The translations under genes were made by a program, and so were the position numbers. Shown here piece after piece: positions 24,003 through 33,935 of a stretch of 64,000 nucleotides of DNA. The notes under the pieces are model-generated. The model saw only the letters and a list, made by a program, of their open reading frames with translations. It searched no databases and was not told the origin of the DNA. The DNA is from Stercorarius parasiticus (taxonomy: Eukaryota > Chordata > Aves > Charadriiformes > Stercorariidae), in NCBI GenBank assembly GCA_013396915.1, contig VWZL01000192.1:310001-374000 (forward strand), read 5' to 3'. Numbering within the stretch: position 1 is the stretch's first letter; each line of letters begins with the position of its first letter.

Positions 24003-25859
24003 GAGCATCCAGGCCTTCATGGTAGAAGACGACACCTCCAGATAGAAGGAAACCCCATCCTATGGGGCTTAAGTCCTTAAACAGAGACCCAGGTGTAAAG
24101 CAAGTGTTTTTTCTAGATTTATTTTTCATACAGTACAATGGCTGATGAAGTCTACCTAGCTTTAAATTCCTGATTTCTACACTTACCACTGACATAATTT
24201 TGGATAGGAACACATTATTTCATTAAAAGAGAACAAAAAATATCACTAACACCCTGCATCACCTCATGAGATGTTGAAGTCAAGCTAGTTCGCAGGATTT
24301 AAAAGCAGAAACAGAAGGAAAATGACCTCCGAGCATTTAGGTGAGGCTTAGATGAAAATCAGGACCACTTTGCTCCCCCTTACTTCACAGCACAATGAAC
24401 ATAAACTGAGTTTAAAAACAAGAATGCTTCACAGCGGTAGCATTTTACACTCCCTATCCGAAGGTGCAACAGACTGCGTGACAGCCAGAACAGTGATGAA
24501 TCCTGTCTGAAAAGTTGCATGCACATTCAGGGAGGGGGTGTGGGAGGGAATTTTAATGAGTTCAGGATTTCTGTCTGCAGTAGCTTTAATCATCAGGTCT
24601 CCCCCCAAAATGAAGAATATTCATGCTTACAATAATTAATACTGAACAGGAGATTTATATCAATCTGACAGATAGGAGATGAAATTAACTGTGCTTTCAT
24701 GTACAATTTTAAGTAGGTCAGATAAGAACGTCTATTGTAACCAACTTTTATTTTATAGATAGATATACTCTGACACATACAGACCCACATGTACACATTA
24801 TGTACGTCTATAAAAATCTCACACACACAGCAGAATCTCCTTAACCTCACATTTTCGAGCTACCCATTTCTTTCCCTGGAGCCCACCCCTCTTCCCTCAT
24901 TGATTCATAGGCTCTAAGGTGAGAGGGGATGGTTGTGATACAGCCAGAAGTTCTGCAAACACAGGACTTAGAATGTCAGACAGTAATTCCTAAATTGCAT
25001 CCTGCCAGTTGAGGTTGGACTGAGCATACTGCAAATATTTAAATAAAACAGCCTCCTATGCTGCATTTGTTTTTTTCTCCAAATTTTGTTCTTTTTCCTC
25101 CCTACCTTTACAGAGCTAGGCTGGATCAGCACCAGTGATCTAAAAGTGCTTCCTCTTTTAATAACATTTCCCACAAAGTAGTGAGAGCAATAGTAAGAAT
25201 ACAACTGACATAGGAAAAAAAAGAGGTATCAGAATATGGCACTGATGTGATGGGGTTTCAGTTAACTTAGTTCTCTGAAGCTGTTCATTAGTTGTTCACA
25301 GCACTTAGGGCTTCAGAATTGAATTCCTTCAACAGAAAATGGAAATGCAAAGAAAAGATGTCTCTATCCTGCAATGTAATCTACATGCACGTTTTTAACA
25401 CCAACCTAAATTATAAAGAAATGAACAGTATTTTGTTTCAAAGCATGCAGGCTCCTTTTCAGTGGTACTGTTTTACCTATTTTCTAAAATGAAAAATGAA
25501 ACCTGTTTTTAATATTTATTTAAGACCTTAGCTGTTGGCTGTGTTAACATATGGCTGCTTGAATAAAATAATTTATTTGAGTGTGAATCATCTAGGGAAA
25601 ACATTAAAACCTGAAAACAAACTCTGAAACATTGTTTGCTAGTAGTTTAGGTTAAATGTCTTGCTCTACTTTTCCATCATCTGTTTTCTTCCCTGTTGAA
25701 AAAGTGGAAAGAAGGGAAACAGGAGAAGGAAAAAATAGGAAAAATTTCAATAGACACAATTTGGGAAGAATCATTACAAAAATTAATTTAGTTGACTAAA
25801 AAAGCTGGCAGCATTTTTTATGGAAAATACATAAATCTTATTTTGAAATACTAAAGCGA

Positions 25860-26400
25860 TTGACCAGGCGCATGCCTGAAGTTATACAAATGCTACAGCT
25901 ATGTGACATAGTGACATAGACACTAATCAACACCATGTACTCAACTAATCATGCACATAATCATAATCACGCCCTTAATTGCTTGCTGAACTGGGGACTA
26001 GTCCAAAGCCCCTATAACTCCGTGTCAAGCCTTTGTGTGGGATTTTAGTTATCCAAGTGATTTCCTAGTCTTGCTCCAGTGTTCCTAGTCTTGCCACCCG
26101 TGTTCAGGAGGTATGGGAATTAGGTAAAGTGGACTCATACTTGATATCAAGTTGGACTGTTGCTCCTAAAGAAGGTTCCCCAGTTAAGAGTCTGAAGGTA
26201 GATGGAATGAAGACCTACACTGGTGAGCTCGGGAGAGGACCTGAACTACCAAAACTTCCAGCCAAAGCAGTGAAGCTGGTGAATTGTGAGCCAAGCGCTT
26301 GAAGGGCTCTGAGTGTATAATAATTACATGGTGTAATTCCCCTTGCGTGTGAACAAAAAAACAAGGGGAGAGAGAATCAGGACAAGAGGGCTGCTTTTAA
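25860..26400. other. Compact block, possibly transposon-derived
   Basis: This stretch differs in texture from its AT-rich flanks. It contains a CCCCTATAACTCC TATA-like box near 26010, short direct repeats such as GTGACATA twice near 25905, and a tandem duplication of a 20-base unit at 26062-26102. A-rich and T-rich runs lie at its 3' side (26400-26445). A solo LTR or a nonautonomous element is one explanation. I found no convincing terminal repeat or target-site duplication and cannot name a family. Confidence 0.2.
26062..26102 (+). repeat. Two-copy tandem duplication, about 20 bp
   Basis: TTCCTAGTCTTGCTCCAGTG is followed immediately by TTCCTAGTCTTGCCACCCGTG, differing mainly in the last third. 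It is a local tandem duplication, seen directly. Confidence 0.7.
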
Positions 26401-28480
26401 TTTTTTTTTTTCTTGTTAAGAAACTCTATTAAAAAAAAAAAAAAGTCCCCTTTGGTAGCTGCAACCTTAACTTATCACATGAGAATCAACAAATGAAACC
26501 AAGTGAGAAAAAAAGTGAAATTGTCTAGACCGAATTGCAGGCAGCATGGTGAAAAGTAAATTGGGAAGTTTAGCATTCTTTCATTTTTAATAACCTGAGG
26601 TGTTATCAATAATGTGCGTAATTAATTTTTTTAAGATGCTCATTTTAGATCAATAGCATCCCTATGAAACAGCCAAGGCCGTTTATCATATTTAAAATGG
26701 TAAAGTCCAAACATTATGGTGAAATTGTACCAATTGACATTAGTGAGGATGCAACTCCATTATTTTCTGTTTCTTTTTTTTTTTTTATGAAGTCGTCAGC
26801 CAAATATATATAAAAAAAAAAAGTTGAATAGGTGCATTTCTCTTCACGTCTTCTCCTTCTCTGAAGTTATGCATGTGAAGTGTGGAAAATGAGTGTTTGG
26901 GCAGCTAAGAACAAGTATTCCTGAAACTGTTTAGGTTCTGATTCTCAGGGAAGTTATTTTCTGCAGAGGTGCTAAAAATATTAGCCCTCAGAATAGCATA
27001 AACTGACCGCTGCAAACACTGTAATTTAAGGACTTGTGTGCTCTTGGGTCACATTTAATAGTTTCATGTGGGCATTTTAGGTTTTTCCCATGAAATACTT
27101 TTTCTTGAGTTGCAGGCTTTGGTTCAGTTGACAGAAAACTAATAAATTCAACAGTGAGTATATATGGGCTTTCTGTCATAAACATGAGGGAAATTCTCAA
27201 CAGAGAGGCACAGGTCTCTCTTCCCAAAATAAAACAGCGCTGCCCACAGCACCAATGTCTGGTGGCTCAGACCTGTAGCTGGCTTGGCAGCTAAATGAAG
27301 CTACAGCTCTTAGTGGAGGAACTGATCCTGCCAGCCCCTGCAGGTAAATGACTGCTTTGGAAATTGATGTCAAATCAATGACAATCCTGAGCATGAAACC
27401 ATAACATTTGCAGCCTGCTCTGTATATGGCCCAGGCTGCTGATATTTAGACCTTGGACTTTGTGGTTGCAGCATAAATGGAGCAACTACCCCTTTGCCAT
27501 ATTCCTGCTGTAAATAAAGTGCTGCAAGATCACTGCTGGAGCAAACTCAAATGCAGTCCACACCTTATTGCCATATTTCCCCCCTCTTTTTAACTCCTCA
27601 TTCTTTTCTTCCTGCTTCCTTTCTCATAGAAATGCTCAGTGAATAATGGTAGAATCACCCAAACATCATAAAGACTTGAAATGTCTCTGTAAGCACCCTC
27701 CACATTACAACAAGGCAAAAATACCCAAGATGACCTAAGACATATTTCTTTACGGTTTTGTCTAGAAGGCTTAGTTTTACAAGATCCACCCTTCATATTT
27801 CCTTTGTTGTTGTTTATTATGATCATATAAGAAAGCAAACAGTGCTGTATACAACACATCAGACTACATTAAGAGGATCTTCGAATGAGCTAAACCATAG
27901 CTCCTCATTTGAAGGGAGAGGAAGAAGTAAAGAAAAATTAAAGCTGAATTTTGTTTCCTCGCTACTTCTGCGGGAGAAAAAGTGCCCTGCTTTTATAAGA
28001 TGGTTCTACCTGTTGTTTTGAACATGATATGCCTGGGAGACAGTATGGAGCTAACTGTTTGCTTGTATATTAAGAATTATTTTTCTATATAGGAAACCTG
28101 AAGACTTTATTCATTTTTTTTTTGTGACTTTAATGTTTTTGATATCTAAAGTTCATGAAAAATCCATGTAATTGGTACAGAACTTTTTTTACTTGCATCA
28201 AGCCCCCTAATCTTTGAACATTAGAATAATTTTGCATCTAGCCTGGGGTAAATTAGTTTCTTCAGGGTTTTTTTTCAACTTTCCAGCATTATTTATTTTC
28301 AATTTGAAATTCTTTTAATATCAAAGTGGGTGTAATTAATTCTCTGTTTCTGATGATCTGAAAATTAAAATGAAAAATTACAAATAATATATCAAAGAAC
28401 TTTCATAAAATATACCTGACCAAAATAGTTCAGGTTTACTGAACCTACATATCAATTTTTGTGGGGATTTTTTCCCCCTA

Positions 28481-28490
28481 TATATAAAAG
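28481..28490 (+). promoter_or_regulatory. TATA-box-like element
   Basis: TATATAAAAG is a full match to the TATAWAAR consensus. It follows a C-run and is followed by GC-containing sequence. A start site would fall near 28511. No open frame or transcript signal supports a promoter, and TATA look-alikes are frequent in AT-rich DNA. Confidence 0.2.
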
Positions 28491-28500
28491 CCGTGCTTTA

Positions 28501-28514
28501 GTGCCATCTAGTGC
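28501..28514 (-). promoter_or_regulatory. CTCF-like site
   Basis: GTGCCATCTAGTGC matches the common reverse-complement form of the CTCF core (GCGCCMYCTAGTGG-type), with the last G replaced by C. The motif therefore lies on the minus strand. The prediction rests on motif shape only. Confidence 0.35.
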
Positions 28515-29307
28515 ACTGAGAAATCACAAAAGAAACTTCCCTGAATGTTTATGCTCTTGCCGTGCAATAAACACTTTAAAACTCTAGATTAGAGACATGT
28601 TTATCATATTAAGTAAACAGCAAAATGACTTTTAATTACCTATTTGGAGCCTGACTACATATGACCAGCGGTGAGTGTAAAGCAAGAGTTTCAGGTCTTC
28701 TCTTGCCAGCTGTTACTGAAACTGAAAAAGACTCAGCAGTTCAGTTTTAATCTCTTTTTCCTCTGGAAAATTAGAGGCATCTCAAAAGAATTCTAGCTCT
28801 CAGCTAAATATCATGAGCTTGATACCTAATTGTGGGATACACAAAATACGGTGTGCTGCAGAGCCTGAGTTTCTCCTTTTCCATAACTGAACATTAAGTG
28901 TCTTGATGCCAGAAAAAAAGAAAAAAACAAAGCAAAAATACCAAAAGCCTGCTGATGCACAGTACAGCTAGTAAGAATGAAAATTTGACCGCATATTCAG
29001 TATTTTTACTCTCCTGGGGTTTTTTGGGTGGGTTTATTTTTTTTACAGATTTTGTCAATGAAAAATGAAAGCTGAGCTTGCAAGCCTGGGAAAAAAAAAT
29101 CTGCAGCAGGTGAGAGAAGCTGCCCTGAATTGCTGTCTACTACATTCAACTCATGATGGACAACCCAAGAAGACAGTTTGGGCCTCAGAGTCTGTCCAGA
29201 TAGCTCTCTTACCAATGCTCCCTTTGGGTTTTGGAGCATTAGATTATTTATCAGCACAGGCGCTCTGATAGAGTGTGTGTGATTCATAAATAGCTAGCAA
29301 GGTTTGA

Positions 29308-29366
29308 GAGGTTAGAGTATTTGATTAGATGATCTGAGGTTAGATATTTGTATAGGAGAGGTTAGA
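29308..29366 (+). repeat. Three copies of GAGGTTAGA
   Basis: GAGGTTAGA occurs at 29308, 29336 and 29358, with TTAGAT-like words between, forming a loose degenerate tandem array. It is a local duplication remnant or a clustered site. Confidence 0.5.
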
Positions 29367-29431
29367 TGATATGCTGAAAGCATTCAGATCTTTGGAGATT
29401 GAGACACTGATTATCGGCACTGATTTTACAG

Positions 29432-29568
29432 CAGGCACATGCAGGTTGTCAGGTTTGACAGATACAGTGTTTGCAAACAGGTGGAAGATTCCTTATCCCG
29501 AATCAAGGGAAAATCTCTTCCCTGGAACTTTTACTATTGAAGGGGGAGGTGATCGTTTTGATCAAAAG
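29432..29568 (+). other. Exon-like segment, unproven
   Basis: A TGATTTTACAG acceptor-like sequence at 29421-29431 precedes an open frame that runs to a good donor, AAAG|GTGAGA, at 29569. The frame ends exactly on a codon boundary (Asp-Gln-Lys). The peptide includes ANRWKIPYPESRENLFPGTF and TIEGGGDRFDQK, with balanced composition, but I do not recognise it. The frame continues upstream to 29371 and past the donor to 29601, so splice usage is not required to keep it open. Confidence 0.2.
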
Positions 29569-30628
29569 GTGAGACTCATTCTAACAATCTCGCAAAACTG
29601 ATAATCTGTGCTGATTCCCTATATGTGTCCCCGATAAAGATTCCTCTAACTTTTTTTTTTTTAATATGTACTTTGAGTCTAGTATGGCAAAGCATTTTCA
29701 TGTGAAAAACAGATATATGCAGTGTGATATCTGAGTTCATTGCCTGGGTGACTCGTTAACGGCTGAGGATCAGGACAGAAGCATAGGAAAACAGTAAAAC
29801 CTCCCCAGAAGGACACCCGCCACAATGGGTGGCAACTTCAGCAACATGTTAGGATATTACAACCCCTTTCCCAAAGTGATAATAATAAATAAAAAAATCT
29901 CTTGTCTGCCTTAGGCCTTTTTGGTGACCAGTGAGCAGAGCTCAGGAGATGGAGTTCAGCTGAAGCATCAACTCCCTCTCTGAAATGGGACAATCTGCAC
30001 CACAGTGGGGCCCCGACCTCCCCTTGGACTTCCAGGTGCAAAGCGATGATAATAATCCCCTTCTAAGAAAGCGTGTGCTGTGTAGAGGTGCCAGGGGGAG
30101 GATGGGAAGGAGGAGAGGAAGGAAGAGGACAGCACATCAGATGATGCCTCCACTTCCCTGATGGTATGAGGGTAAATTTTTCCTGCTGATGGCTGCGTGA
30201 CTTTCAGACCCCATGAGCTGGGTGTAGCTGTCCTGAAGTGATAAGATCCTTCCCCCTCAAAACACAGCCTTGAGGAGAATCAGGAGTCACTGCCCTGCTC
30301 CTGCCTAGCAAAAAGCATAAAATAATGGCGATCTTGTTAAGAGAAATGCATTTGTCAGCACTCTGAATTTTAATGTGAACTGGCAGCGGATCTCAGTGAT
30401 AAAGAAAAAGTCTAATGCGGATGGTAATTTTGCAGAGACCTTGCTAACATGTGTTATCCACTGGCTTTCTTTTGTTCACCGCTGTGAATTATCAACTGAC
30501 TCAAGGCAATAGAGAGAAAAAACTTATATTTCTCACTGTGTCACTTTCCTAACGTCATCCAAAGCTCACCGCAATAATTTAATTTTGCAGAGAAAGCAGA
30601 GAGTTTATTACATTTCTCCCTGCCCCCC

Positions 30629-30629
30629 N
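30629..30629. other. Ambiguous base (N)
   Basis: A single N follows a C6 run. It marks one unresolved base in the assembly or reads, not a scaffold gap. Confidence 0.95.
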
Positions 30630-30752
30630 TGAACAGCGATTGACCAAAAAGTTGTGATTCATGGTTTGCTGCAGGGTTCCACCAAATGCCTAACAAATTC
30701 ATTTATCTGGGAACAGGAGGAAACCATCCTCCAGAAAGGAAGCTTGATCCAA

Positions 30753-30851
30753 CACATAGAATCCTAGAATGGTTTGGGTTGGAAGGGACCTTAAAGATCA
30801 TCTAGTTCCAACCCCCTGCCATGGGCAGGGACACCTTCCACTAGACCATGA
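30753..30851 (-). mobile_element. CR1 LINE 3'-end fragment, young-looking
   Basis: The reverse complement of the CR1 3' terminus is well preserved. A CATAGAATCCTAGAATGG tail is followed by TTTGGGTTGGAAGGGACC, AAAGATCATCTAGTTCCAAC and CCATGGGCAGGGACACCTTC. It matches remembered neoavian CR1 ends almost base for base and is about 99 bases long. Of the CR1 pieces here it is the least diverged. Confidence 0.95.
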
Positions 30852-31660
30852 TCAAAACCAGCCATAACCAAGGAATATACAAGAAGCCCTGCAGAAATGT
30901 TGTGATTAAACAGCCCAAGGGAAACTTCCTCTTAACCTTTAGCAATTACAGGTAGAGATAGCAATATTTTTCTATGTAAAGCATCTCTGTTAAAAATAGG
31001 GGGGTTATACAACATGAATAATTATAACATTCTGAGACTGTTACTTTTATCCTCTTTTCGGCAAATGGGAACCTTTGGTGATGATTTGGGATGCTGTTTT
31101 GCTAGAAACTAATTGCAGAATTGCAGCAAATGCACTGAAGCAATGTATGTATACTGTTCAAATTATGAAACTGGATTAAGTTGTCAGATCCGAGCAAACA
31201 GCAACAGAACAAAGATGTAGTTCCTTCCCTGCTTAATTTTAAATGTCCAATAGTTTGTTAAAATAATTTCTCTCAGTAATCCTGAGCCATTCTTCTCTAT
31301 CTTGCTTCAGTTTCACTGTGCAGCAAGGAATTCCCCAGGTTCCACATGCGAGAAGGAATTTCCTTGATCAGCCGTAAATGCATGGTCTTCTACCACTACA
31401 GCCTCAAAGTTGTCTGACTAAAGCTCTTGAAGCCAGCCACAGTTTACACCAGTCAGCAGAATTTAGCCCACTGACTCAACCTCTCTGTACACTAGAAATC
31501 CCCACTGTCCAGCACCCCTAATTTAAGCACTACTTCTGGAAAATGTGGAAAATAACCATTAAAGTCGTCATTAAGAATATTGCTGGGAGTGTCATATAAA
31601 TATCTTATTTACAGAAGCATTGAATACCATATGTTCAGGGGAAGATGTGCCAAAAAGTGC

Positions 31661-31700
31661 TAATTACACTGTTACTTAATGCCAATCAGGTAATTACACT
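31661..31700 (+). promoter_or_regulatory. Paired TAATTACACT motifs flanking a CCAAT box
   Basis: The identical 10-mer TAATTACACT, with a TAATTA-type homeodomain core, occurs at 31661-31670 and 31691-31700, spaced 30 bases start to start, close to three helical turns. GCCAATCA (31681-31688), an NF-Y-type CCAAT box, lies between. The arrangement resembles an enhancer module. Factor identity is inference. Confidence 0.3.
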
Positions 31701-31862
31701 CAGCCCACTTAAATGCTGCCTGCAATCTGGGTTGCCTCAGCAGCTGAGGAAGGATTAGTGCTGCCCCATAATGCACGTCAGTGCCCTTTCCTGAGGGCAC
31801 CAGGTATTGAACCAAACTTCTAAGTAAGGACCCAAAACCTCACAGTCCATTAGTTCCTCTGT

Positions 31863-31886
31863 TCCTCCTCCTCCTCCTCCTCCTCC
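31863..31886 (+). repeat. (TCC)8 microsatellite
   Basis: Eight uninterrupted TCC units are present. It is a simple trinucleotide repeat. Confidence 0.95.
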
Positions 31887-32250
31887 ATTTTCTAGGTGCT
31901 TTTCTCTCTGCTACACTCAGGAGTTTTTTCCCCAACCCAGAAACACTTGCAAAAATTTTATGCACCCTTAAATCTTCCCACTCCTTTAAATAATTTCTGG
32001 CCTTGTAGGACTCAACTGGTTTACAGTTTATCTTCCGATTCCTGGGAGAGAGGTGACCATCGCTTGCTGAACTTGGCCCATCTCCCCAGCAAAGGGCTGC
32101 TCAGTCCTTGACAGGGTTACTCAGTTGAGTACTTCTTTCTGCACCTCCGTTTTAAATTATTCAAAGATAGGATTTCTGCTCAAATCCTTTTCTATTTCGC
32201 AAATCAATTTCTGGTCAGGGAGCCAACCCAGCGGCAAGGCCCAAGCATAG

Positions 32251-32362
32251 ATATGCATATATATGTGTAAATAAATAAAGGTATAAAACCAAATAAATAT
32301 ATTTAAATGTATAGATTATATATATAAATACTTTATATATATATAATATAATATAAATGTAT
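32251..32362. repeat. AT-rich (TA)n / (AAAT)n low-complexity tract
   Basis: About 110 bases are almost entirely A and T, with TATATA, AAATAA and ATAATATAAT words. It is a decayed dinucleotide and tetranucleotide microsatellite. Confidence 0.85.
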
Positions 32363-32374
32363 TTGGAACCTTCC

Positions 32375-32551
32375 TGGAAAGATGACAAAGTTTTGCGCTG
32401 ACATATATCTGTGGGGAAGTCCATCAACACGATGGACTGCAAGGTTGATGAGCAGATCTAATCCCGAGCATTTCGTAGGCAGCCAAGCCACCAGGTACAG
32501 CGGTCCTGAGCGTTGCGCAGAACTTGTGTGCAAAAAAAAAAAAAAAAAAAA
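32375..32551 (+). other. CpG-rich segment ending in A20, possibly a retroposed sequence
   Basis: About 155 bases with at least seven CpG dinucleotides, strongly above the surrounding level, run straight into an uninterrupted A20 at 32532-32551. A compositionally distinct body followed by a poly(A) tail is the hallmark of a retroposed RNA. The body opens as one frame (from 32382) into the A run, but the peptide is not recognised. I see no convincing target-site duplication (only AAGCAT-like words on either side) and cannot name the source RNA. Chance juxtaposition remains possible. Confidence 0.3.
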
Positions 32552-33837
32552 GCATGAAACATAGTCAGTAATCGGTGGCAAAATTTGTCATCACTTTAAT
32601 GCAGCCAGGAGGCAATCGGAGACAGTTTAACAGATGTTTCCATATTTAAGCCAGAACAAACAGAACAGATTAACTTCCCCACTTTCTCCTCAGAAGCAAA
32701 TGCCAGAAAAGTTCTGGGTTTGAAATTTCACTGTGTAACACAAGGGAAAAAAACAATGTTTTGATCCCGTCAGCAGCAAAGGCGACGTGTGCACCCGTGG
32801 TGATCTCAAGAACCAGAAGCCCGTCTGTAAGTTCAGGCTGCCGCTTGGGGATAACAAGGTCATAGTGGAGGTCTATTAGTGCCTGATCACACAACTTCGA
32901 GTACAAGCAATTTAGAAATATTCTTACTAATACGAAATAGTAACACCAAAGCAGATTATCTGCGACTAGAGCAAGAATATCTCAGTCTGGCATTAAATTC
33001 ACTTTTTTTCTGAACTGTGGGGCAGGCTGAACCTGGTGTCTTTTATCCCTACGTAATGGGGTTTTTTGCCAGAAAGGGATGAAAGGTGGTCTCACTGGCT
33101 GCCTGTGCCATCCCACTGATTGCAGAGGGGTGTCCCAGGGCACCCATCAACCATGAATACAGCCCAGAGGTCACAAGCTACCTCTCAAATTGCAGGACTC
33201 CCACACTTAATTCACTGCTCTAATTATACCATCAGCTGTCATTACTCCTGTTATTTAGATCCGTCATCCTGACCCAAGCAGGGAAGGCTGGGGGTGAGTT
33301 GGTGCCCTGGGTCTTGTGGAGGCAGAAAGGAGAGGAGGAAGGTCTGCAGCTTCCAGGGATCTTGCACCTGAGGTTGCAAAATGGAGCTGTTTGGAAGCTG
33401 GTGGAGGGGAAACTGCTCTGGCAGCAGCCCGCGCCCCACTTCAGACACGAGGTGGTTTTACAAATCTGCTTCCTCCCTCTCTGCCTGTGTATGAGGGGTT
33501 GTTTTTCTGATTTTTTTTCTCACTCCTCATGCCTTGAAGCCTACTGAAAGTGGTTCTCCAAAGCAAAGAGGTCCAGTCTGACGATGATGGGTAAGCAGCA
33601 TCACACAGAACACTGTGAAATTTCACGTATTCTCTTTTTACCTGTAGCTTCCCCTATGCGTTGCTTTCCTGCAAGCTTTGGGAGGGCAAATAAGGAGAGC
33701 AAAGGGTTAAAGCTCCTACCTTGCCCAGCAGCCCATGAGTTCCATAGCGTGGGTTTGCTCTTTCCTGAGCACCCCAAATGTGAAAGCTGTGTAATAACCC
33801 CTTCCTCAACCTTGACTCAAATGTTGCCAGCTCAGTG
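32552..33837. other. Noncoding DNA with a coding-like GC/CpG-rich patch
   Basis: 32739-32906 is moderately GC- and CpG-rich and is open in one frame on each strand, as described under findings. The remainder has no recognisable gene or repeat. 33290-33450 is purine-rich and GC-rich. Confidence 0.4.
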
Positions 33838-33935
33838 ATTCACCCCGGCTCCGCCACCTGCTTTCGCTGGAACCGCGAGCTGAAACCCCAACCCCAGCTG
33901 AAAACAGCCCGCGTCGGGGGCGAGGAGAGCTGTTG
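33838..33935. promoter_or_regulatory. Small CpG-dense islet
   Basis: Roughly 100 bases contain about nine CpG dinucleotides (in CGGCTCCGCC, TTCGCT, ACCGCGAG and CCGCGTCGGGGGCG), in a window where CpG is otherwise rare. It is too short for a classical CpG island but could mark an unmethylated regulatory element or orphan promoter. Confidence 0.35.

Larger units (their letters stand above)
19916..25859. other. Unique noncoding DNA with CNE-like intervals
   Basis: No gene is recognised. Blocks at 21680-22050 and 22340-22560 are repeat-free and evenly composed, with scattered CpGs, and may be conserved noncoding DNA. Homopolymers include T17 at 23057-23073 and C12 at 23726-23737. Two tight hairpins lie at 23963-24002. 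The interval 24600-25800 is AT-rich with short CA and GATA-like words. Confidence 0.5.
26401..30752. other. Unique noncoding DNA
   Basis: No gene is recognised. The region holds T/A runs at 26402, 26430 and 26777, AT-rich sequence at 28080-28400, a TATA-like box at 28481, a CTCF-like site at 28501, and a degenerate GAGGTTAGA triplication at 29308-29366. It also holds an exon-like segment at 29432-29568 and a CNE-like block at 30330-30620. One ambiguous base (N) is at 30629. Confidence 0.5.
30852..32250. other. Unique noncoding DNA with motif pair and trinucleotide repeat
   Basis: No gene is recognised. It contains a repeated TAATTACACT motif (31661 and 31691) with a CCAAT box between, in a CNE-like context, and a short CCT/TCC microsatellite at 31863-31886. 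Confidence 0.5.
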
